A stretch of DNA of 22,905 nt from a virus. The notes below the pieces were generated by a model. It made no database searches. It was not told the DNA's origin and worked only from the letters and a program-made list of their open reading frames with translations. The position numbers were made by a program, and so were the translations under genes. The DNA lies in the IMG/VR virus record IMGVR_UViG_3300023210_000240, positions 1 to 22,905 of that record. The stretch is one strand, 5' to 3'. Positions 7,008 to 15,232 of this stretch are shown in pieces (the first letter of the stretch is position 1; each line of letters begins with the position of its first letter).

Positions 7008-9770
7008 CTATTTCTTATCATTATCTTTTTTACTTTTTACATCATATTGATTCTTATTTTCTCTAGCTATTTGAAGATTTTTATCAGCAACGTCTCTTTC
7101 TGTTTGCAATTTTTCTCTTTCAAGAATCATTTTTTCTCTATTTGCATTCATTTTATTGGTTTCCTTTTCTCTTTGAATAGACATATTTTGCTGATATTGA
7201 TCAGTTTCTCTTATTTCTTTCATTGAATCTTGAAAGTCAGATACCTTATTTTCATTAACATCCATCATTGCACCATATCCAGAAGCTCTAATTTCTGCAA
7301 CAAGAATATCTTTTCTTCTTTCTTTTTCTGATTCTTGAGTTTTATAATCTCTTTCTGCTTGTTTATCTTGTTGAGCTGCTTGAATTTGTTGTTCTTGCAT
7401 TTGTTGCTGATGTTGTTGTTCTTGAGCTTTAACAATATCTGTTTTTCTTTCTGCAGATTTCATTACACCTTTAATTTCAGCAACTGATTCTCCAGCAATA
7501 ATATTACCTAAATCATATATACTAGCTCCAGATGTATTATTATTAAGTGCTAATTGTCTTAGTTGTTCCATTATTGCTCTAGAATTTGCGCTAGTAACAG
7601 CAAAAACATTTATATCTCTTAATAAAAGATCAGTACCATTTATTTCAAAATTAACCTTTTCTTCATTTGTAGTTAGATAAGTTAATCTTATTGATTCTTT
7701 ATTTGAATGATAATATTGAGCTAAGTCAGTTCTCATTTGATTAACTCTAGGCATAAGATTATCACAATGATTAATAAAGTATTGTTCAGTTTGTGCATAT
7801 GAATTAGATTGTGCAACTCTTACTCCTTCAGCAGTTTCTTGTTCAATAGGTGCACCCATACGTTGTGGTCCTACACCAATGTTCTCAAATGCTTGCTGTT
7901 TGAAATATTGTCCTAATTGTATTCTAGACATTAATCTATTAGTTTGATCTAATTCTAATTTTTGATAATGTTGAAAAGACATTGGACTTTCTGTGTTTGT
8001 AATAGTAGTATCTAAAGGAAGCATACTAAAATCTTTCATAGCTACATATGCTTTAGCAAGATTATTTTTACCCCAATCTTCACCTAAAGAATGTCTTGGT
8101 AATGCATTTTGATCTAATACTATTACTGTTCCTAATTCATCTATTAGAATATCTGCAATTTGATTATTAACCATATTATAACCAATTTGCCAAGGTTTCA
8201 TTTGGTCAACCAAAGATACTGACTTTGAATTTCTGTCTGTAAATATTCTACCTTCTACAGGTAATTTACATCCATATAATGTTTTATCACCTTTAAATTG
8301 AAACTTGACTGGACCTACAAGATTTTGATTTATACCTAAATAAATTGGACTTATACCATTAGGATTATTCATACCCCAAAAAGTATTCATGTTAGGACCA
8401 ATTTTAACACCACCGTAAACATGATTAATCCAAATCCAATCAATGTGTTCTCCAAAAAGTAAATTATCTCTTCTTTTGTTTTTAAAGAACTTAGTATTAT
8501 AAATAGGTTTATCACTTACTTTATAATCTTCAGTAACTATTTCTTGTATGATTTCTCCATTATCATTAATTTTAGTCAAATGACCTAATTTTCTTTGAGA
8601 CTTCCAATAAGTGGTAGTAACACGTAATAAATTTAAATTACCATAATCTAAAAAATCTTCTGACTCACCTAATATCCATGAAACAATATCTTGTCCATTT
8701 TCATTAAATAAATCTCTATCAGAAACATATTGTCTATATCCTAATGAAGGCATTTCAGTGTTCCATTTATGTGATCTTGTAGGATCATAAAAAGAACCAT
8801 CATTCTGTTGACCACCTATAGTATAACCAGCAGCTCTTACAGGATATATTGATTCTAATGCAACTGTTTGTTCTTCATTAAGTAAAAATCCATATTTATC
8901 TATTACATCAGAAACAGACATCATATCTATTTTTCCTACCCAATTACCTTCAGATATATATCTAACATCAGGAGATTTATGATAAAATGTTAATACTGGA
9001 TTCCACAACTCAAGATCATAATCATCATCATACATTTTAAAATGCCAAAATTCTCTATCAGAAATTAACATATCTCTAAATGCTCTCTCTTCAAGTTCAT
9101 CTATTCTGAATCTTCCATCATCAGCTTCTTGTTGATGTTGAGCCCATTCTTCAACAATGTTAATATAATTCTTATCAAAAAATTCTTGAATTTGAGGTAA
9201 TGTTTTAATGTTTTCTACATCTAATTGTGCTTGCGCTTCTTGAGCAGATTCTTCATTTTCAAAAGCACCTTGTTCTATTAACTTAGAAAGAAGTTTAACT
9301 TGTTCTTGACTAACTAAATGTTCTTCAATCATCTTTCTTTTGTCCTCTAACATTTCATTATAGGAAGTATCGTCTACAGCTTTATATGTTACTTTAGTAT
9401 TTCTTTTAGCAAATTCATTTGCTAATGTATTTACAACATTAGGAATAATGGGATAAAATTTTAATTCTAATGCAGAGTTATCTTCTTCAGTAAGAGTTTG
9501 TATTATGTCACTATATTCATTATCTGTTTCAACTATATAATCTGTTTTATCTATTATACCATTAGCAAGTTTATAGTTTTTTAATAATCTTCTTGCATTT
9601 CTTCTAATTTGTTTTAGACCTTGCCATTCAAACCAATCCATGTTCCATGCAGCCCATTCTTGGTTCTTTTTACTTTTTGGTAAAAATTGAATAGGCTGAG
9701 ATAAATTAGACATTGTACTATAGTCTGCTTTCTCTCCCTTTTTTAAATCTAATGCGTTTAAAACTCTCAT
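7008..9770 (-). CDS. Portal protein
   Basis: A 920-residue protein 8 bases downstream of the large terminase and upstream of scaffold and capsid genes. Portals form the 12-subunit ring through which DNA is packaged. The core (about residues 30-760) mixes helices and beta strands and is aromatic-rich. It includes EGVRVAQSNSYAQTEQYFI (about 654-672), of the type seen in the long stem helices of P22-like portals. The last 140 residues or so are a Gln/Lys/Glu-rich coiled coil (KAQEQQHQQQMQEQQIQAAQ), reminiscent of the C-terminal barrel of podovirus portals. The stop is TAG, the only one among the accepted genes. At 920 residues it is longer than most portals, mainly through this tail. Confidence 0.85.
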   Translation of the reverse strand: MRVLNALDLKKGEKADYSTMSNLSQPIQFLPKSKKNQEWAAWNMDWFEWQGLKQIRRNARRLLKNYKLANGIIDKTDYIVETDNEYSDIIQTLTEEDNSALELKFYPIIPNVVNTLANEFAKRNTKVTYKAVDDTSYNEMLEDKRKMIEEHLVSQEQVKLLSKLIEQGAFENEESAQEAQAQLDVENIKTLPQIQEFFDKNYINIVEEWAQHQQEADDGRFRIDELEERAFRDMLISDREFWHFKMYDDDYDLELWNPVLTFYHKSPDVRYISEGNWVGKIDMMSVSDVIDKYGFLLNEEQTVALESIYPVRAAGYTIGGQQNDGSFYDPTRSHKWNTEMPSLGYRQYVSDRDLFNENGQDIVSWILGESEDFLDYGNLNLLRVTTTYWKSQRKLGHLTKINDNGEIIQEIVTEDYKVSDKPIYNTKFFKNKRRDNLLFGEHIDWIWINHVYGGVKIGPNMNTFWGMNNPNGISPIYLGINQNLVGPVKFQFKGDKTLYGCKLPVEGRIFTDRNSKSVSLVDQMKPWQIGYNMVNNQIADILIDELGTVIVLDQNALPRHSLGEDWGKNNLAKAYVAMKDFSMLPLDTTITNTESPMSFQHYQKLELDQTNRLMSRIQLGQYFKQQAFENIGVGPQRMGAPIEQETAEGVRVAQSNSYAQTEQYFINHCDNLMPRVNQMRTDLAQYYHSNKESIRLTYLTTNEEKVNFEINGTDLLLRDINVFAVTSANSRAIMEQLRQLALNNNTSGASIYDLGNIIAGESVAEIKGVMKSAERKTDIVKAQEQQHQQQMQEQQIQAAQQDKQAERDYKTQESEKERRKDILVAEIRASGYGAMMDVNENKVSDFQDSMKEIRETDQYQQNMSIQREKETNKMNANREKMILEREKLQTERDVADKNLQIARENKNQYDVKSKKDNDKK

Positions 9771-9778
9771 ATTGTTGT

Positions 9779-11992
9779 TTATCTAATATTTTTAAAAGGA
9801 TTTCTTTTTATACTGTTAGATTTACCTTTTCTTTTGTTACCAATATTTTTAAAAGGTCTACTACTTAATTTAAACAAATTTCTTGATTTATCCAAGTTTT
9901 TGTCATCTTGATCTTCTCTTATTCTTTTATATCCTCTATTTGACTCTTGTATCTTAACAAATGCCATTAAAGCACCAAATGAAATTAATCTATCAACGTT
10001 TAATCCAGGGTAATAAGCAATCATTTCTTTCATTAACATAATATCAGGTATTCTTTCAATACCATATGTTATATTTATCTTAGTTCCATCTTCTTCTGTT
10101 TCTGCATCAATCTCTTCACTTAAAAACTCAATTGCATAACTTAATATATGACCTTTAAAAATGTTACCTGTATTTCTCCATCCATAATCAGCATATACAG
10201 ATTTGTTAGCACCAATATCTTTTAAAAACAAAATTTGATCTTTTGGTACAAGAAATTTTTGTTTTCTTTTTGAAATCATAAATTGTATAAATAATGATAT
10301 GTTATTTTCTACTAATGTCCATGCATTATAATATTCTATTATTAATAATAGTCTTTCATGAGTTTTATTTATATCATCAAATCTTCCACACCAGCATGCA
10401 ACTATTTTACCTTTTTCAATAAATGTTTCTAAATTACCATTTTCATTTTCTCTTGTAACTTCTGTAGCATTTTTATAAACATATATAGAACATAAAGATT
10501 CTGATGTTGTGGTTTTACCTTCAGACACAGGATCAATAGATGCATAATACACACCCCATTCAGGTTTTTTTGGAGGTCTTTCAAATACTACAATAACACT
10601 TTCTTTATTTTCAGTTTTCTTATTTACAGGAAAATCTAATATTGGTATTTTTTTAGAATCTTTTACAACTATAACATTTTTGTCTCCTCTTTCTAATTCT
10701 ATATATTCTGTAGAATATTTTTTATCTTCAATTCTTCTAGTTTGTTCTGTAACCAAATGCAATGGAAAAGGAGATTCTTTCCTATATGCAAAAGCTTCTG
10801 CAATATTTTTTGGTTTTTGTGAAATACGTAATTGGTATTTATCAGGACTTAAATCTCTTTTCCATTGCACTCTTTGTTTATCAATTTCTATTAATGCTTC
10901 TTCAACTAATGAATTTCCATATTTATCAATACATGGAGGCATTGACCATTGTTCTGGTAAAAATAATCCATGTGTACCCCACGTTCCATCTTCATCTAAA
11001 AGATTTGATTCTACTGCATAAAATCCATTTTCTTTTGGATAAAGTATATAATCTTTTAAAGGTTCACATTGATCTAAATCACCAACTGAACCTGCTGCAA
11101 TAAACATTCCTGTAGTTTTCATTCCTGAATGTAATGCAGGTCTAATAAATTCATAAGTATCACCCATCTTAGGGGCTATACCAGCTTCTTCATGAAAAAA
11201 GTATCTACATGGACCACCCACACCTTTTGTTGCACTTTTTTCAAAAGATAATCCAACCATTGTACTTTTTAATCCTTTGTATATAGGTTGACCACTTGAA
11301 AGTTTAACTTCAATTTTTTGTTCCCATTTCATAACTTTTGCAGGATTATGTGCTCTTATCCATGCAGTATGTTCATTTAAAAAATCTGAATATTCTTGAA
11401 CCATTTTCCAAGAACCATTCTCATCTATGTAATCTTTTAATGAAGCTCCCATTTTTAATTTAGCTCCTTCTTCAAACCAGTATTGATTTACTAGTTTAGC
11501 TGTATGAAAATAAGAAGATGCAATTTGTCTTTTTTTAAGAATAACTGCATGTTCATTATGTAGTTCAGCTAATATTTCATATAGAGCCATATGATATTGT
11601 ACATCCCATATTAAAGGAAAATCATATATACCTTTTTCTTTATCAAAAATAGGTAAGAAATTTAACCACATATAATAATCTCTTGTTAGATACCAAGAAT
11701 TATTTTTACTTTTAAATATTACACCTATTCTATTTTTATTTTTTTGATCATCCCAATATTTTCTAAAGTCTTTACTTTTAAAAGGAGATTTACAATAAAA
11801 ACCATATTCATTAAAATGGGAAGCTTGTTCTCTAAACTTTAAACTTAAATCATCAAAGTTATATTCACCAGGTTCTTTAAATATTGATAATAAAAAATCA
11901 ATGAACTCTTCTGTTGTTTTAAACTCAGTTTCTGTCCATTGATTATTATCATATGTTGGAATTATTATCGGGTAACTTTCTTCTCTAAACAT
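9779..11992 (-). CDS. terL: Terminase large subunit (TerL)
   Basis: The 737-residue packaging motor, ATPase plus nuclease. Residues 148-160 (HAVILKKRQIASS) occupy the place of the Walker A loop in a deviant form, without a classical GKS/T. CRYFFHEEAG (262-271) matches a Walker B strand with its catalytic acid, and MFIAAGSVGD (296-305) fits the coupling motif. In the nuclease half YYASIDP (482-488) carries the first metal-binding Asp487 and LVENN (560-564) the second acid. The C-terminus (about 710-737) is a strongly basic tail with two copies of PFKNI. It overlaps the upstream 72-residue gene by 28 bases. AAGGA three bases before the ATG could be a Shine-Dalgarno-like site, rare in this window. 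Confidence 0.93.
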   Translation of the reverse strand: MFREESYPIIIPTYDNNQWTETEFKTTEEFIDFLLSIFKEPGEYNFDDLSLKFREQASHFNEYGFYCKSPFKSKDFRKYWDDQKNKNRIGVIFKSKNNSWYLTRDYYMWLNFLPIFDKEKGIYDFPLIWDVQYHMALYEILAELHNEHAVILKKRQIASSYFHTAKLVNQYWFEEGAKLKMGASLKDYIDENGSWKMVQEYSDFLNEHTAWIRAHNPAKVMKWEQKIEVKLSSGQPIYKGLKSTMVGLSFEKSATKGVGGPCRYFFHEEAGIAPKMGDTYEFIRPALHSGMKTTGMFIAAGSVGDLDQCEPLKDYILYPKENGFYAVESNLLDEDGTWGTHGLFLPEQWSMPPCIDKYGNSLVEEALIEIDKQRVQWKRDLSPDKYQLRISQKPKNIAEAFAYRKESPFPLHLVTEQTRRIEDKKYSTEYIELERGDKNVIVVKDSKKIPILDFPVNKKTENKESVIVVFERPPKKPEWGVYYASIDPVSEGKTTTSESLCSIYVYKNATEVTRENENGNLETFIEKGKIVACWCGRFDDINKTHERLLLIIEYYNAWTLVENNISLFIQFMISKRKQKFLVPKDQILFLKDIGANKSVYADYGWRNTGNIFKGHILSYAIEFLSEEIDAETEEDGTKINITYGIERIPDIMLMKEMIAYYPGLNVDRLISFGALMAFVKIQESNRGYKRIREDQDDKNLDKSRNLFKLSSRPFKNIGNKRKGKSNSIKRNPFKNIR

Positions 11993-12183
11993 CTTTCCTT
12001 TTCTAATAAATCTACTTTATATATTAAAGTATTAATATCACCTGATTGTAAAAATTTATCTTTTGGTGTACTCCAATATTCAGTATATTTGTCTCTTGGA
12101 ACTGCACTCCAAAGTTCTGTATGGTAATTAAAATGAAAAACCCAGTTATAATAATGCTTTCCTTTTTTTTCTTTTTTCGCCAT
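11965..12183 (-). CDS. Small protein upstream of terminase, unknown function
   Basis: This 72-residue ORF starts with a basic segment (MAKKEKKGKHYYNWVFHFNY) and contains an aromatic-rich middle (TELWSAVPRDKYTEYWSTP, about 22-40) and a charged helical end. Its final 28 bases overlap the start of the terminase gene in another frame, so terminase translation may depend on it. Trp/Tyr-rich regular composition rather than random AT-rich sequence supports a real gene. I do not recognise it. A packaging accessory role is only a positional suggestion. Confidence 0.6.
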   Translation of the reverse strand: MAKKEKKGKHYYNWVFHFNYHTELWSAVPRDKYTEYWSTPKDKFLQSGDINTLIYKVDLLEKERCLEKKVTR

Positions 12184-12259
12184 TATGATAATTTTTTAAG
12201 TATTTTCTATCAAAATATTCTAGTAGTATTAATATTATTAAGTTTATATATGCTCTCAT
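12146..12259 (-). CDS. Possible 37-residue membrane peptide
   Basis: ATG 12259-12257, TAA 12148-12146. The peptide begins MRAYINLIILILLEYF, a short hydrophobic stretch, and ends in a very basic tail GEKRKKRKALL. It sits in the 87-base gap between the 173-residue and 72-residue genes and overlaps the latter by 38 bases. Its leader is A-rich, ending in a run of A directly before ATG as in other genes here. The AT-rich context makes chance hydrophobic ORFs likely, so this is tentative. Confidence 0.3.
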   Translation of the reverse strand: MRAYINLIILILLEYFDRKYLKNYHNGEKRKKRKALL

Positions 12260-12270
12260 TTTTTTTTATT

Positions 12271-12792
12271 TTAACCTTGATCATATGCTAAACCTTTTCC
12301 ACCTCTTACAGAAGATTGCTGTTCATCTTTTAAATCTCTAAATGCTCCTTTAAAAGATTGTCTAATTGCATCAAAATCTTTTGCAACAGCTCTTATTTGA
12401 GATATGTTACCATCTCTTCCATCAGTTATTTGAGTATTAGCCATATAAGTTGCTATATTATCTAATGATTTTTTTATTCCCATATATGCTCTTGATGTAG
12501 GTGTTTCATATAATTTTTCACATTTGTCTAATGCTAATCTTATTAATGGATCTTCAGTAGAAAACTCTGCATCTACATCTTCTAATATAATATCTTCTTT
12601 TTCATTTTCTATCATATTAAAATAAGGATTAAGATCAGGATTCAAACATGTCATATAAAATAAATAAGAATAGACTTTAAGATATTCATCATTTTCATTA
12701 TACTCATCCATTATATCTTTTAAAAACTTTATTGTGTAACAATGTTCTGTAGGTACAATTTTTTCATTTTGTATATCAAATAATCTAACCAT
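12271..12792 (-). CDS. Helical protein upstream of terminase, unknown function
   Basis: A 173-residue mostly helical, acidic protein. A regular-looking C-terminal half (TSRAYMGIKKSLDNIATYM, about residues 98-116) ends in a Gly-rich tail VRGGKGLAYDQG. Its ATG overlaps the 3' end of the PD-(D/E)XK gene by 8 bases, so the two are probably translated in series. Small, helical proteins one or two genes before terL are often small terminase subunits, and this is the best positional candidate here, but no DNA-binding motif is evident. It could equally be an unrelated accessory protein. Confidence 0.65.
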   Translation of the reverse strand: MVRLFDIQNEKIVPTEHCYTIKFLKDIMDEYNENDEYLKVYSYLFYMTCLNPDLNPYFNMIENEKEDIILEDVDAEFSTEDPLIRLALDKCEKLYETPTSRAYMGIKKSLDNIATYMANTQITDGRDGNISQIRAVAKDFDAIRQSFKGAFRDLKDEQQSSVRGGKGLAYDQG

Positions 12793-13597
12793 TATTTTTT
12801 AAATATTTAATTATTGTTAATACTTCTGTTTTTAAATAAGGTAATTCATATGGTACTATTTTTTTAACAATTGGATCACCATTTTCTTGGTATTTAGTTA
12901 TTGGATAACCATTTTCATCATCTCCTTCTTTTTCAAAAATTACATGTTGTATTATTAATTTACCTGGTTTTAATTTAGGATTATGTTTTATTATTATATA
13001 CATGTATAAACTTAATTGTAAATTATAATGCATTAAATTACAATCTTCAATATGTTTCAATGGTACATTTAATGTTTTATATATACCCTCCCAATTTTTC
13101 CATGAACGCTTTTTAATTTCTTTATTAGTTTTATAATCAATTATATTAACATGATTATTTACAACATCTACATAATCTGCTTGACCACATATTCCTGCTG
13201 ATTTTAAATAAACAAAATGTTCAGGATATATACCAGGAATTAATTTTTGTTCTGGAGCGTATTTTAAATCATCTATTATTTTAGGTGGTATAATAGGTAA
13301 CGCTGTACCATCAATTGTTAATGTATCTAAACCAAGTAAATCAGATTCTCTTTGATTATGATAAAATGTTCCTAAAGAAGTTGCTCTATTTGATTCATTT
13401 TCCCAAATCTTTTTTATTTCTTTAGGATCTTTTCCATACCATTTAGATTTTTTATTCTTAGCAGACTTTTCTGCTTGTTGTGGATTAAAGGGTTCTTTAA
13501 AACTAGATATAACAGAAGTTACACTAGTCCAATTTATTTTTTCATTAGGATCTATACTTTCGTAAAGATGTCCTTTTTCTTTAAATATTAAGCTCAT
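12785..13597 (-). CDS. PD-(D/E)XK nuclease (Cas4/RecB-type)
   Basis: A 270-residue protein with the pattern of the PDDEXK nuclease clan. A His in GTFYHNQRE (76-84) is in the usual upstream position, GQADYVDV (138-145) carries the first acid Asp141, and IIDYKT (152-157) is the acid-x-Lys core with Asp154 and Lys156. YNLQLSLYMYI (191-201) matches the trailing Q-x3-Y helix of RecB/Cas4-like enzymes. Such enzymes cut or resect DNA; in phages they serve recombination, genome processing or host DNA degradation. The four-cysteine iron-sulfur cluster of Cas4 is not seen. It overlaps the zinc-binding gene upstream as ATGA, so the two are probably made together. Confidence 0.85.
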   Translation of the reverse strand: MSLIFKEKGHLYESIDPNEKINWTSVTSVISSFKEPFNPQQAEKSAKNKKSKWYGKDPKEIKKIWENESNRATSLGTFYHNQRESDLLGLDTLTIDGTALPIIPPKIIDDLKYAPEQKLIPGIYPEHFVYLKSAGICGQADYVDVVNNHVNIIDYKTNKEIKKRSWKNWEGIYKTLNVPLKHIEDCNLMHYNLQLSLYMYIIIKHNPKLKPGKLIIQHVIFEKEGDDENGYPITKYQENGDPIVKKIVPYELPYLKTEVLTIIKYLKNNG

Positions 13598-13893
13598 AAT
13601 GATTCATTTAATTTATCTTCTTCCTCTTCACTTAAAACTGCATTCCATCTTTTATCATCACATTCAGATGATAATGCTCTTGTTTTTAATGAAAGATCGC
13701 AACCACACAATGAACAGCATGGTTGTGTTCCTTTCACATAACATTGATTTCCTTTCAAATCAATATGAGGACATTTTTTACATATATTTAATCTTTCGTT
13801 GGCAATTAATTCAACATCTTCTTTTTTAAAGATTTTATTCTTTATTCCTTCTAGAATTTGATTTTTTGCTTTCCAAATTTTTATTATTGACAT
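13594..13893 (-). CDS. Small cysteine-rich zinc-binding protein
   Basis: This 99-residue protein has eight cysteines in a compact pattern: Cys38, 41 (CKKC), 51, 59, 60, 63, 65 (PCCSLCGC) and 78. This is enough for one or two structural zinc sites or, less likely, an iron-sulfur cluster. The N-terminus is a basic helix and the C-terminus is acidic. It overlaps the IHF-like gene upstream by 59 bases and the nuclease gene downstream by 4 (ATGA), placing it between two DNA-acting proteins. It may be a nuclease partner or a transcription-related factor. I recognise no named family with confidence. Confidence 0.75.
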   Translation of the reverse strand: MSIIKIWKAKNQILEGIKNKIFKKEDVELIANERLNICKKCPHIDLKGNQCYVKGTQPCCSLCGCDLSLKTRALSSECDDKRWNAVLSEEEEDKLNESL

Positions 13894-14263
13894 ACTCTAA
13901 TCTTTTTAAAAGTTTTTCATTTTTTTCTTTATTTCTTTTTTCTATTTCATCTTGCAACTTATTTAATTTTTCCATTCTTTCAATAGTTTCAAGTTTAAAC
14001 TTATGTTTATCAAAAGTCATTAAATCAGAACTAGGCATATTTTTTAAATAATTTTTATACTTCTGTCTTACATCTTCAATTTTAGTTTGCCTGACTCCAA
14101 AAGTACCTAAATTTGAAACATGTATCAAAGGAGATTCTAATTTAGATACTGTTAATCTTACAGATTTCCAATAAAAACTAATTACTTTTTCAACTATGCT
14201 TTTATCAATATTTAAATCATCTGCTGTTTTAGAAATAAAAAATTTTGATTTTTTAGGATGCAT
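13835..14263 (-). CDS. IHF/HU-like DNA-bending protein
   Basis: A 142-residue protein whose first 75 residues follow the HU/IHF layout. Two N-terminal helices (KTADDLNIDKSIVEKVISFY, about 12-31) lead to the diagnostic turn HVSNLGTFGVRQ (48-59), where HU/IHF proteins have a conserved G-x-F element before the DNA-clasping arm. Residues 90-142 are an extra Lys/Glu/Asn-rich, very basic coiled-coil-like tail absent from bacterial HU. HU/IHF proteins bend DNA for packaging, recombination and replication; phage-coded copies are known in crAss-like phages. It overlaps both neighbours, so it is part of the tightly packed block with the nuclease. Confidence 0.8.
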   Translation of the reverse strand: MHPKKSKFFISKTADDLNIDKSIVEKVISFYWKSVRLTVSKLESPLIHVSNLGTFGVRQTKIEDVRQKYKNYLKNMPSSDLMTFDKHKFKLETIERMEKLNKLQDEIEKRNKEKNEKLLKRLEYVNNKNLESKKSNSRRNKE

Positions 14264-14621
14264 CTTTTCTTAAAAATTTCATATCTAAAAATATATTACC
14301 ATTTGTTTGTAATTTTAAAATTGGATTTATAGTAATAGATTTTTTACTTTTTCCTTTTTTTACTATTAATTTTTTTGCTTCTGACTTATTTAATGAATTT
14401 CTAACAGATTGTGAAGAAGAAAATATTTCTTCAGATGCTGCAAAAAAACAAAAATCAGTTAGATTTGTTTCACCTTCAATACCTAATAATGTTAAACATT
14501 CCAAATCAGATTCAGATATAGTTATATCATTTAAATGACAATGTAATAATATTTGTAATTTTACAATATCATTTAAAGACATTTCTCCCTTTTTTTGTAT
14601 GTAATTTACTTCTGCCATCAT
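14253..14621 (-). CDS. Basic protein, possible winged-helix DNA-binding
   Basis: A 122-residue protein (MMAEV; the first ATG at 14621 shares a base with the upstream TAA, and a second ATG is at 14618). The first 75 residues are helical (MSLNDIVKLQILLHCHLNDI, about 14-33). Then comes VRNSLNKSEAKKLIVKKGK followed by strands KSITINPILKLQTNGNIFLD, a helix-turn-helix-then-wing rhythm seen in small transcription factors. The INP...GNIFLD ending resembles winged-helix replication or regulatory proteins, but I would not call a family. Its 3' end overlaps the IHF-like gene by 11 bases. A DNA-binding regulator is a reasonable guess. Confidence 0.6.
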   Translation of the reverse strand: MMAEVNYIQKKGEMSLNDIVKLQILLHCHLNDITISESDLECLTLLGIEGETNLTDFCFFAASEEIFSSSQSVRNSLNKSEAKKLIVKKGKSKKSITINPILKLQTNGNIFLDMKFLRKDAS

Positions 14622-15232
14622 TATGTAGATATATCTTTTGATTCAATTAAAGTATATGTAAAATCATTGCCCCATACTTTAGATGATTTTCTAACAATAT
14701 TCATAAATTGTTTAAAATCTAAAGGATTAGCAAATACTTGACATCCTGCAGAATATTTGTTAATTCTAGTAGAAGTTTCATATGCAGAACTTCTATGTAT
14801 ATTAATACCAAAATAACCTTTATCAGTAGTTTCTGGATCTAAATTATATATATCATTCTCATTACCATCTCTATATACCTCAACACTTCCGTTTCTCTGA
14901 CATAATGCGTAATATTTATTTCTATGTTTGTCAATTGTATATACACCACGATATTGATTTGGAACTAATATTGCACATCCTTTTTTATTTAAAGGATGAT
15001 CCATCCAAAATTTTCCTGGATCTGTTGTAGCATTCCATTGATGATAATACCAAGGTCCATTATCTTTTTTTTTATAAGAAATAGTTATAAGATCATCATA
15101 ATGATTTGTAACTCTATTGCATGTATCAGAATTTCTAATACCAACTATATTAACATTATAACTTCCTGATGTAAAAAATGCATATCCTTTAGATTCAACG
15201 GCATCTTTTACTTGATCCATTGTAAAATCCAT
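14621..15232 (-). CDS. YkuD-like L,D-transpeptidase fold, candidate lysin
   Basis: This 203-residue protein ends its catalytic region with GINIHRSS (142-149) and KYSAGCQVF (159-167). His146 and Cys164 in an H...S-x-G-C arrangement match the active site of YkuD-type enzymes, which act on peptidoglycan stem peptides. There is no signal peptide or membrane anchor, so export would need a holin or virion delivery. In a phage this fold most plausibly serves cell-wall cleavage at entry or lysis, since cross-link formation would bring no obvious benefit. It is coupled by TAATG to both the gene before and the gene after it. The motif is convincing; the lytic role is inferred. Confidence 0.75.
   Translation of the reverse strand: MDFTMDQVKDAVESKGYAFFTSGSYNVNIVGIRNSDTCNRVTNHYDDLITISYKKKDNGPWYYHQWNATTDPGKFWMDHPLNKKGCAILVPNQYRGVYTIDKHRNKYYALCQRNGSVEVYRDGNENDIYNLDPETTDKGYFGINIHRSSAYETSTRINKYSAGCQVFANPLDFKQFMNIVRKSSKVWGNDFTYTLIESKDIST

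Noticed and set aside
7005-7010. Reassignment of TAG as a sense codon, because the portal ends in TAG followed by a second in-frame TAG
   Set aside because: All other accepted genes stop at TAA or TGA without internal TAG, and read-through would add only a short tail before TAA; a single TAG stop is no evidence for recoding.
10680-11103. Two overlapping 113-codon plus-strand ORFs opposite terminase
   Set aside because: Both sit fully inside the terminase gene on the other strand, and the terminase assignment is strong.
3961-11992. Firm assignment to crAss-like phages
   Set aside because: Gene content is suggestive, but I cannot align terminase, portal or capsid sequences here; a terminase tree would decide.
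12785-13597. Calling the nuclease a Cas4 protein of a CRISPR system
   Set aside because: The four-cysteine cluster of Cas4 is absent and no other cas gene or array is nearby; only the general PD-(D/E)XK signature is supported.
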